NCBI GenBank assembly: GCA_964349515.1
Contig: CAYGHG010000026.1
Span: 1-28,168 of the forward strand
DNA length: 28,168 nucleotides
Source: CAYGHG01 sp964349515
Lineage (GTDB): Bacteria; Oederibacteriota; PGYV01; CAYGHG01
Direction: 5' to 3'
Positions within the stretch are counted from its first letter, which is position 1. Every line of letters starts with the position of its first letter. The notes under the pieces were generated by a model. The model had not been told where the DNA came from and ran no database searches. It saw only the letters and a program-made list of their open reading frames with translations. Both the position numbers and the translations under genes were made by a program. Shown here piece by piece: positions 23,497-28,168 of this stretch.

Positions 23497-23587
23497 GAGG
23501 CGGGCCTTAAGCGCCCGTCTCGTATTTGTTTTGTTTTTGTATTTTGAATTACTGCGATAAAACGAGACACACACGGAGGTGTGTCTC
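23497..23587. repeat. Two consecutive terminator-like palindromes
   Basis: GAGGCGGGC (23497-23505) pairs with GCCCGTCTC (23513-23521) with one mismatch. GAGACACAC (23564-23572) pairs perfectly with GTGTGTCTC (23579-23587), and on the minus strand this second stem is followed by GTTTTATC, so it could end transcripts from the gene at 23938. The interstem AT-rich text (ACAAAAACAAAAC on the minus strand) recalls the spacer of the 12392-12852 array, suggesting one repeat superfamily. Confidence 0.55.
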
Positions 23588-23615
23588 TACATAGGAAAAA
23601 ACGCACGTCCTAATC

Positions 23616-23811
23616 GATCCCGCTCGCGATGATTCTATTAATGATCGCTCGGGGATAGTTCCTGCTATGCTTCGAAAATACACACTTCGTGTGCCCTTCA
23701 TACTGCGTTTCGATATTACCTCAACGCGTATTCAGTGCCTCAGCATGCAGTCAGCAGATCCCGCTCGCGATGATTCTATTAATGATCGCTCGGGGATAGT
23801 TCCTGCTATGC
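23616..23811. repeat. 55-bp palindrome-containing direct repeat, 141-bp period, ending at a gap
   Basis: Positions 23616-23670 and 23757-23811 are identical, 141 bp apart. Each contains a hairpin: GCGATGATT (23626-23634) with AATGATCGC (23640-23648), one mismatch, extended by CCCG/CGGG. The second copy runs straight into the N run, and the sequence after the gap restarts with TTCGAAAATAC as after copy 1, so the array was probably collapsed. No gene is seen between 23438 and 23937. Confidence 0.85.
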
Positions 23812-23911
23812 NNNNNNNNNNNNNNNNNNNNNNNNNNNNNNNNNNNNNNNNNNNNNNNNNNNNNNNNNNNNNNNNNNNNNNNNNNNNNNNNNNNNNNNNN
23901 NNNNNNNNNNN
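23812..23911. other. Assembly gap of 100 N
   Basis: Exactly 100 N placed inside the 141-bp repeat; true length unknown. The right flank (TTCGAAAATACCTCAGCATG) joins motifs that in copy 1 are about 70 bp apart, so copy number and junction are both uncertain. Confidence 0.95.
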
Positions 23912-23937
23912 TTCGAAAATACCTCAGCATGCAGTCA

Positions 23938-24681
23938 CTACCAGTTTTTCTCGTTGCCTCCGCCTTTCTTCTGCGCTCCTGACGGGTCTTCCATCATTCT
24001 TCTCATGTATTCCATTCTTTCCCACGGGTCCATATTAAAAATATCGTCGTTGTTTTTCATTCTTTGCTGCTGCTGTTTCATGTACTGCCTTGTCTGCTCT
24101 TCCTGTTTTTGCATGCGGTTGAGCATCGCCTGCATCTCATCGTCAGACATTCCGAGTGATTTTTTTGCCTCTTCCTTGCGTTTTTCAGCCTCTGCCCGGG
24201 CAGCAGCCTGCTGTTCCTCCTCGCTCATCCCCTGTCCGTTATCTGACTTACTCTGCCCTTTCTGCCCTTCACCTGACTTACTCTGCCCTTTCTGTCCTTC
24301 ACCTGTCTTACTCTGCTCTTCCTGACCTTCATCTGCCTTACTCTGCTCTTTTTGACCTTCATCTGTCTTCTTCTCTTCCTTCATCTTTTCCTTTGTCACT
24401 TCTATATTATGGCTTATGTCTTCATCGTCCGGTTTTAGCTCCAGCGCCTTTTGAAAAGCGCCGAGCGCCTCTTCATATTTTTCAGACCGAAAAAGAGCAT
24501 TGCCGGCGTTGTAATACGCCTCATACCTGTCAGGATTCTCTTTCAGAAACTCCCCGTATTTTTCAAGCGCCTTATCATATTGCCCCCCGAGATAGAGTTT
24601 ATTGCCCTCTTTGAAAGGATTGGGGTACACCACGGCCGTGCAAATGAAAAACAATGATGTGAATAATAATATTTTTTTCAT
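23938..24681 (-). CDS. Exported TPR protein with Gln/Lys-rich repeats
   Basis: A 247-residue protein: signal peptide 1 to about 20, two TPRs about 22-88 (YDKALEKYGEFLKENPD and YEEALGAFQKALELKPDD), a hydrophilic tandem repeat of ten residues (DEGQKEQSKA type, about 106-150, encoded by a 30-bp minisatellite at roughly 24232-24365), then a charged Glu/Gln/Met-rich helix to the end. The layout recalls BatC-like proteins of the Bat operons, but no other Bat gene is present in the window. The frame opens at 24720, but the extra 13 residues would encode the promoter; ATG 24681 starts the signal peptide. No Shine-Dalgarno is present. Confidence 0.75.
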   Translation of the reverse strand: MKKILLFTSLFFICTAVVYPNPFKEGNKLYLGGQYDKALEKYGEFLKENPDRYEAYYNAGNALFRSEKYEEALGAFQKALELKPDDEDISHNIEVTKEKMKEEKKTDEGQKEQSKADEGQEEQSKTGEGQKGQSKSGEGQKGQSKSDNGQGMSEEEQQAAARAEAEKRKEEAKKSLGMSDDEMQAMLNRMQKQEEQTRQYMKQQQQRMKNNDDIFNMDPWERMEYMRRMMEDPSGAQKKGGGNEKNW

Positions 24682-24687
24682 GGTTTG

Positions 24688-24716
24688 ATTATATAAAAAA
24701 CAGTAACCACTTTCAA
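24688..24716 (-). promoter_or_regulatory. Strong sigma-70 promoter placing initiation at the ATG of the TPR gene
   Basis: Minus strand: TTGAAA (24716-24711), exactly 17 bp, then TATAAT (24693-24688). Six bases later comes ATG at 24681, the expected transcription start, so the mRNA is predicted to be leaderless. Confidence 0.7.
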
Positions 24717-24730
24717 ACATATCTTTACGT

Positions 24731-24766
24731 AAAATAAAAACCGGGCGGGTTTAATGCCCCGCCCGG
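24731..24766 (-). terminator. Rho-independent terminator after the dienelactone-hydrolase-family gene
   Basis: CCGGGCGGG (24741-24749) and CCCGCCCGG (24758-24766) form a perfect 9-bp GC-rich stem with an 8-nt loop; on the minus strand it is followed by TTTTTATTTTA. It is about 190 bp beyond the stop at 24955 and just before the promoter of the TPR gene. Confidence 0.85.
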
Positions 24767-24845
24767 CCGAGCCTAAACATGCCCGTAAAAACCCCTCATC
24801 TTGTGTAGAATTATATGTATATACGTTGTTTTGTCAAACGTTTTT

Positions 24846-24954
24846 TAAGTACTTTTGGTCTCAGGTCCCAAGTCTCAAGGGTCCCAGGAGTCTCAAAGGT
24901 CTCAATGGAAAGTACTTAAAACTGAAGCCGTTGAGTCCATTGAGTCCAAACGTA
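24846..24954. repeat. Degenerate heptamer-type repeats after a stop codon
   Basis: Units such as GTCTCAG, GTCCCAA, GTCTCAA, then further GTCTCAA copies with irregular spacing, and TTGAGTCCA twice (about 24929-24948). AAGTACTT occurs at 24846-24853 and 24912-24919, bracketing the denser part. Like the other heptamer arrays it begins right after a minus-strand stop codon (24955-24957). No gene seen in this 273-bp gap. Confidence 0.6.
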
Positions 24955-25734
24955 CTACAAAGCAAAAATCTCTTCCAAAAACTTCACAGCATACCCCCAC
25001 GAACGCCTGTCAGCAGCCGCGTTATACGCGCTGTTGGTGGTGATATCGTTTCCCGATTCTTTCTGCGTGAACGAATGAACGGCTCCGCTGTAGTTTACGA
25101 GGTGCCAGTCTGCGTGAGCGGCGTTCATCTCTTTTTCAAAATCCATAATCACGTTATGCGGCACTGCCTTGTCGAGTGCTCCGTTATGCACCTGTATTTT
25201 TGCTTTTATCTTTTTGACCGCAGGGTTTGGGGTATCCAGATTGCCGTGAAAGCTTATTACGCCGAGCGCGTCGTTACCGGCGCGTGCGAGTTCCAGCACT
25301 GCAGTGCCTCCGAAGCAGTAGCCCACGGCCGCAGTTTTCATTTTGTCACTCATAGGATAACTGCGGGCTTTTTCAAGCGCAGCCCGCACCCTCTCCACCA
25401 GCAGTTTTCTGTCTGCGCGGTATATCCCGGCCGTTTCCCCGGCCTCTTTTCTGTCAACAGGCCGCACGCCTTTGCCGTAGATATCAGCCGCAAAGGCCAC
25501 ATACCCGAGCTTTGCGAACATGCGCGCGCGCATTTTTTCATTCTCAGAGAGCCCCTTCCACTGATGGACAATCACCACCACGGGCATGGGTTTTTTGATG
25601 GAATTGTCGTACACGATAAATCCTTCCAGAACCGTATCTTTGTGTTTGTACTCCACAGCATCTTCTACAATATTAGCAAACGCGAAAGAGTGCAAAAATA
25701 AAACAATCCCCAGAACAGCCGGTATAAGTTTCAT
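24955..25734 (-). CDS. Exported dienelactone-hydrolase-family alpha/beta hydrolase
   Basis: A 259-residue alpha/beta hydrolase with signal peptide 1-20, so periplasmic or secreted. The dienelactone hydrolase triad is visible: nucleophile C140 in AVGYCFGGTA, D188 in VHNGALDKAVP and H220 in SGAVHSFTQ. The family hydrolyses ester or lactone bonds; the natural substrate of this exported form is unknown. An ATG at 25749 is in frame, but GGGGAGG with a 6-nt gap points to the ATG at 25734. A promoter with a large palindrome lies directly upstream and a terminator downstream, so it is a single-gene unit. A long antisense ORF covers it and is not coding. Confidence 0.88.
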   Translation of the reverse strand: MKLIPAVLGIVLFLHSFAFANIVEDAVEYKHKDTVLEGFIVYDNSIKKPMPVVVIVHQWKGLSENEKMRARMFAKLGYVAFAADIYGKGVRPVDRKEAGETAGIYRADRKLLVERVRAALEKARSYPMSDKMKTAAVGYCFGGTAVLELARAGNDALGVISFHGNLDTPNPAVKKIKAKIQVHNGALDKAVPHNVIMDFEKEMNAAHADWHLVNYSGAVHSFTQKESGNDITTNSAYNAAADRRSWGYAVKFLEEIFAL

Positions 25735-25750
25735 GAAAAACCTCCCCATT

Positions 25751-25801
25751 AATTATCACTTACCTTGTGATAATTTTACTACGAGAACAGGTAAAAATCA
25801 A
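25751..25801 (-). promoter_or_regulatory. Promoter with 9+9 bp operator-like palindrome
   Basis: Minus strand: TTGATT (25801-25796), 17 bp, TAAAAT (25778-25773). AATTATCAC (25751-25759) and GTGATAATT (25767-25775) are perfect 9-bp arms with a 7-bp centre, covering the end of the -10 and the expected start near 25766. The position is that of a repressor operator. Confidence 0.5.
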
Positions 25802-25808
25802 ATCAAAT

Positions 25809-25845
25809 TCCCCTCACCTTGAGCCTCTCCCAAAGGGAGAGGAAA
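25809..25845. repeat. Dispersed palindromic repeat, GGGAGAGG family, copy 4 (inverted)
   Basis: CCCCTCACCTTGAG followed by CCTCTCCC-AAA-GGGAGAGG, a perfect 8-bp hairpin. Orientation is opposite to the copies at 12342, 21303 and 23327. Confidence 0.7.
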
Positions 25846-25850
25846 TATAA

Positions 25851-25885
25851 AAAAATAAAGCGGGCTTTTCGCCCGCTTTATTTTT
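25851..25885 (-). terminator. Bidirectional rho-independent terminator ending the sigma operon
   Basis: AAAAATAAAGCGGGC (25851-25865) and GCCCGCTTTATTTTT (25871-25885) are perfect 15-bp arms around a TTTTC loop, with A/T runs on both sides. It begins 10 bp after the stop codon at 25895. Confidence 0.92.
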
Positions 25886-25894
25886 ATTGCTCTC

Positions 25895-26560
25895 TTACTT
25901 AAATTCTATGTCATCTATCATTATGTCTATTTCTTCCCCGTCCCGGCTTGTGTAATGAAACGACATGCCTTTGAGATTTTTAAGAACCGACTCAATCGGG
26001 GCTTTATTCTCGTTCTTGGCCCAGTCAGGCTGTTTGAAATCTTTTCTGAGATTAAGCTTAACAACCGTCCACTCTGATTTTACCTTTCCCGTGATCGCAG
26101 CCTCATAATCAGCCCAGCCTGTCTTTGAGATTGCCGCGTAGTTTTCCCCGCACTTTTCCTCTACATAAGGCAGAACCACCGTCAGCCTGCCTCCGGCGAC
26201 TGTGCCCTTAATCCTGAATTCAAGCGTTGTGTATTTTGAGACATCCACAGGTTTCATTTCAGGGCAGGATGATTCTTTTGTGAGGGTGCATCCTATGCCT
26301 ATAAAATCCCATCCAAGCTTGTTCCCCGCCTTGCCTTTCATGTACGCGGCAAATGAATTTCCCTCTTTTGCCATTGCAAATTTCCCCGGAGCGGGCTCAA
26401 CCTTTGAGTTTCCTCCCTGTGCGTTGTCGTCATAGGTGTACCACCATCCGCCGCCTAAAGTGTTAATGTCGCCGTCCTCGCAGTTATCCACTATAAAACC
26501 GCCTGCAAACAAAGCCTGGCCGAACAAAACCGCCAGCACTACAGCCAAAAGTCTTTTCAT
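25895..26560 (-). CDS. Secreted CBM11/CIA30-like domain protein, free copy of the anti-sigma sensor domain
   Basis: A 221-residue protein with signal peptide 1 to about 19 and one beta-sandwich-type domain. Features such as VDNCEDGDINTLGGGWW, YTYDDN, LEFRIKG and a final IMIDDIEF resemble CBM11/CIA30 galactose-binding-like domains, which often bind glycans. It aligns along nearly its whole mature length with residues 76-270 of the neighbouring membrane protein: LGG-W-TY-D, KLGWD-IG, SCP, VD-S-Y, IKGT, VVLPY/FVLPY, ADYE--IT, R-D-KQP-W and I-ID--EF. AAAGGAGGTG precedes the ATG and only 18 bp separate the genes, so they are cotranscribed. It may bind the same ligand outside the cell; function inferred. 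Confidence 0.8.
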   Translation of the reverse strand: MKRLLAVVLAVLFGQALFAGGFIVDNCEDGDINTLGGGWWYTYDDNAQGGNSKVEPAPGKFAMAKEGNSFAAYMKGKAGNKLGWDFIGIGCTLTKESSCPEMKPVDVSKYTTLEFRIKGTVAGGRLTVVLPYVEEKCGENYAAISKTGWADYEAAITGKVKSEWTVVKLNLRKDFKQPDWAKNENKAPIESVLKNLKGMSFHYTSRDGEEIDIMIDDIEFK

Positions 26561-26578
26561 AAAACACCTCCTTTTAAT

Positions 26579-27391
26579 TTAGTAAAATTCCATTTCATCT
26601 ATCCATATATCGGCAGCCGCGGAACTGCCTTTATAATGCCACTTTATAAGCCTTGCGTCTTTCAGCACTTTTTCAATATCTACAATATCCCCGCTCCCCG
26701 ACCAAGACGGCTGTTTTAAATCCCGCCTGAAATCAATTTCCACCTTTGACCAGTTCTCCTTTATCCTGGCTGTAATGTCAGTTTCATAATCTGCGTATCT
26801 GGTGAGAGTCTGGCAGGTGTTGCGGCCTCTGTCGTATTCGCGCGATTCATAAGGCAGGACAAAGTACAATCTGCCGTTTACGGCAGTTCCCTTTATCATA
26901 AAACGCATGCCCTTATATGCGCTTATATCAACTCCCTCGCACGACGGACATGAAGCCTGCGGGCTTAGGAATGTAAGCACGCCTATGTAATCCCACCCCA
27001 GCTTTGCGCCTGTAGTGCCGGTAATCCTGACTGCGTAACCCTTGTCTCCGTAGCCGGGGCTGCTTTTTGTGAAGTTGTTTTCCTGCTTTGTAGAAGCAGG
27101 AGGCCAGACCTGAGAGTGCCCGCCGTCACCTGTATCGCTGTATGTGCACCACACCCCGCCTAAGTTGTTTGAAAGCCCGGGCGAGTCGCCGGTTTCAATC
27201 TTTAAGAAAAAAGCGGCCATGACCCCCGCGGAGAGCGCCAGCACCATGATCGCTGCATATGCGGGTTTAAGCGCAGGCAGGCGGCCGGAGCTTTTTTCAT
27301 ACAGCGCATCAAAAGCCCGCTCCATGGCGGCTTTGTTTTTTTCGCCAAGCCCTCTCTTTATTGCCGCCTTTTTTAAATTTTTGTCATCCAT
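26579..27391 (-). CDS. Putative anti-sigma factor with extracytoplasmic CBM11-like sensor
   Basis: A 270-residue single-pass membrane protein: about 42 basic, helical cytoplasmic residues, one membrane helix (about 43-63, AYAAIMVLALSAGVMAAFFL), then an outer CBM11/CIA30-like domain (76-270). Its place directly after the ECF sigma gene and this topology are those of an anti-sigma factor; the outer domain would sense a ligand. The cytoplasmic part has no zinc-binding anti-sigma motif (HxxxCxxC) and is short, so it is not a standard ZAS protein. The design parallels clostridial RsgI proteins with CBM sensors, though no RsgI_N motif is recognised. AGAGGAG lies 7 nt before the ATG. Confidence 0.7.
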   Translation of the reverse strand: MDDKNLKKAAIKRGLGEKNKAAMERAFDALYEKSSGRLPALKPAYAAIMVLALSAGVMAAFFLKIETGDSPGLSNNLGGVWCTYSDTGDGGHSQVWPPASTKQENNFTKSSPGYGDKGYAVRITGTTGAKLGWDYIGVLTFLSPQASCPSCEGVDISAYKGMRFMIKGTAVNGRLYFVLPYESREYDRGRNTCQTLTRYADYETDITARIKENWSKVEIDFRRDLKQPSWSGSGDIVDIEKVLKDARLIKWHYKGSSAAADIWIDEMEFY

Positions 27392-27425
27392 TGCAGTTCT
27401 CCTCTTTTTTCATTCACCCTTAATA

Positions 27426-27449
27426 CACGGCAGTGCGCCATAAGGTTGC
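27426..27449 (-). promoter_or_regulatory. Second ECF-like promoter motif, before the anti-sigma gene
   Basis: Minus strand: GCAACCTT (27449-27442), 12 bp, then CGTGTATT starting at 27429. The first eight bases are identical to the -35 element upstream of the sigma gene; the -10 matches except for an inserted GT. It lies between the sigma stop and the anti-sigma start. Confidence 0.35.
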
Positions 27450-27450
27450 G

Positions 27451-28023
27451 TTACTCTTTTACATCTTCCTTTATCATGGCAAGACCGCGGAAAACCAGTG
27501 ACTTCACCGTTCCGGTTTTTTTCCCCAGCAGGCTTGCGGTTTCTTCTATTGAAAGCTCTTCAAGATAGCGAAGTATGACGGCGTCTCTGTATAAGGCCGG
27601 CAGTTTGTCAAGCGCGCTTTTAACAGCTCCAAACTCATCGTTTTTATCGAGCTCCCGCTGATGCGCCTCAAGCTCAAGCGAGAGAGCCCTGTTTCCCTTT
27701 AACCCGGCTTCCCCGCGAGCCTCAAGAGCCTCATCGAGAGAGAGGGCTTTATTGTCATTTTTTCTGTAATAGTTTGAGCATTCATTGGAGGCGATTTTGT
27801 ACAACCACGAAGAGAATTTCGAAAACCCAAATTTAAACTGCCATAAATTCTTGTAAGCGCGGTAAAAGGCCTCGGCAGTTATGTCACGAGAAGCCTCTGC
27901 ACTGCCGGTCCTATAACAGCAAAAACGGTAAATCCGGTCATGATATTCCCGGAATAATGTGTTAAAAGCGCTCTTATCTGTCAAAGCCTGTTTTACAAGC
28001 TCTTCGTCACGTTTGTTGTCCAT
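27451..28023 (-). CDS. ECF-type RNA polymerase sigma factor
   Basis: A 190-residue sigma-70 family ECF factor. Region 2 (about 20-87) includes FREYHDRIYRFCCYRTG, DITAEAFYRAYKNLWQF and FSSWLYKIASNECSNYYRK; region 4 (about 128-183) includes LPALYRDAVILRYLEELSIEE and TASLLGKKTGTVKSLVFRGL, the helix-turn-helix that reads the -35. The linker of about 40 residues is charged. An ATG at 28032 is in frame, but it lies 2 bp after the -10 motif and before the expected transcription start; the ATG at 28023 is preferred. It heads the operon with the membrane anti-sigma candidate and its secreted paralogue. Confidence 0.9.
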   Translation of the reverse strand: MDNKRDEELVKQALTDKSAFNTLFREYHDRIYRFCCYRTGSAEASRDITAEAFYRAYKNLWQFKFGFSKFSSWLYKIASNECSNYYRKNDNKALSLDEALEARGEAGLKGNRALSLELEAHQRELDKNDEFGAVKSALDKLPALYRDAVILRYLEELSIEETASLLGKKTGTVKSLVFRGLAMIKEDVKE

Positions 28024-28034
28024 GTTAAACATAA

Positions 28035-28060
28035 TACGCCAAAACAGGAGAAAGGTTGCA
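28035..28060 (-). promoter_or_regulatory. ECF-type autoregulatory promoter
   Basis: Minus strand: TGCAAC (28060-28055), 16 bp, CGTA (28038-28035). This is one base from the TGAAAC-N16-CGTA pattern of Bacillus SigW-type ECF promoters. Located directly upstream of the ECF gene, as expected for autoregulation. Initiation near 28028 would leave a leader of only about 5 nt before the ATG at 28023, and no ribosome site is seen. Confidence 0.55.
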
Positions 28061-28079
28061 GGTATTTGCTTATTGTCCT

Positions 28080-28143
28080 AACCCCCTTTTCCACTCTTTA
28101 TAGTACCCCCTTGAGGGGTAGAAAGGGGGGCAGGGGGGATTTG
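28080..28143. repeat. Dispersed C-rich/G-rich palindromic repeat, inverted copy
   Basis: ACCCCCTTTT, an inner CCCCCTTGAGGGG hairpin, then GAAAGGGGGGCAGGGGGGATTTG. The right part is the reverse complement of the AAATCCCCCCTGCCCCCCTTT repeats at 4461 and 13607. No gene is visible from 28061 to the window end. Confidence 0.75.
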
Positions 28144-28168
28144 CCTTTTTCACCCCCTTTTTCAAAGG

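Noticed and set aside
23667..24038. Plus-strand ORF across the second N run
   Set aside because: Composed of the 141-bp repeat, Ns and antisense sequence of the TPR gene.
24754..25701. Plus-strand ORF of 315 codons
   Set aside because: It is antisense to the exported dienelactone-hydrolase-family gene, which has signal peptide, Cys-Asp-His triad, ribosome site, promoter and terminator.
1..28168. tRNA, rRNA or tmRNA genes
   Set aside because: Reading the intergenic stretches on both strands I found no cloverleaf with a TTCAAATC-type T-loop or other conserved RNA signature; a covariance search would settle it.

Overview
The window looks like a piece of a draft, probably metagenome-assembled, genome of a Gram-negative-type (diderm) bacterium. 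It carries a TonB-dependent outer-membrane receptor, SPOR and TPR envelope proteins, and RlmD/MiaB/GatCAB housekeeping genes. Two 100-N scaffold gaps both fall inside repeats. I cannot fix the phylum from sequence alone; gene content and intergenic style fit an uncultured candidate lineage. Apart from one gene at the left edge, every credible gene is on the minus strand.

Layout from left to right. 1-57: tandem 19-bp motifs that look like an insertion-sequence end, then a good sigma-70 promoter and an HD-domain phosphohydrolase gene (125-724, +). 745-982: 34 in-phase copies of a degenerate 7-bp repeat. 981-4233 (-): a secreted protein of unknown function, a TonB-dependent receptor and a MORN-type repeat protein. 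4554-8244 (-): rlmD, miaB and a TPR-SPOR envelope protein. 8575-12223 (-): gatC, gatA, a small zinc-ribbon protein with an acidic tail, and gatB; a 330-bp hairpin-rich spacer separates this group from rlmD. 12235-12854: promoter, palindrome and a 115-bp tandem repeat array containing duplicated terminator hairpins and a gap. 12855-13535 (-): a membrane-anchored paralogue of the 981-1718 protein, apparently starting at ATT. 13643-21234 (-): a tightly packed run of amrB/MEMO, Fe-alcohol dehydrogenase, a GT-C-like membrane protein, a cupin, a membrane-TPR protein, rmuC and a solitary DNA methyltransferase. 21389-23323 (-): dinG, behind a repeat-derived leader. 23438-23937: hairpins, a 141-bp repeat and the second gap. 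23938-24681 (-): a TPR protein with a predicted leaderless transcript. 24955-25734 (-): a secreted dienelactone-hydrolase-family protein behind a 9+9 bp palindrome.

The most interesting locus is 25895-28060 (-). It encodes an ECF sigma factor, a single-pass membrane protein placed like an anti-sigma factor whose outer domain resembles a carbohydrate-binding module, and a secreted protein that is a free copy of that same outer domain. A TGCAAC-N16-CGTA promoter precedes the sigma gene, with a related motif before the anti-sigma gene. This resembles, without being identical to, the clostridial SigI/RsgI polysaccharide-sensing systems; the extra soluble sensor copy is unusual.

Intergenic DNA is crowded with dispersed repeats: 7-bp arrays next to stop codons, C-rich/G-rich palindromes of two families, and terminator-like hairpins. 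Several contribute to ribosome-binding sites, terminators or assembly breaks.
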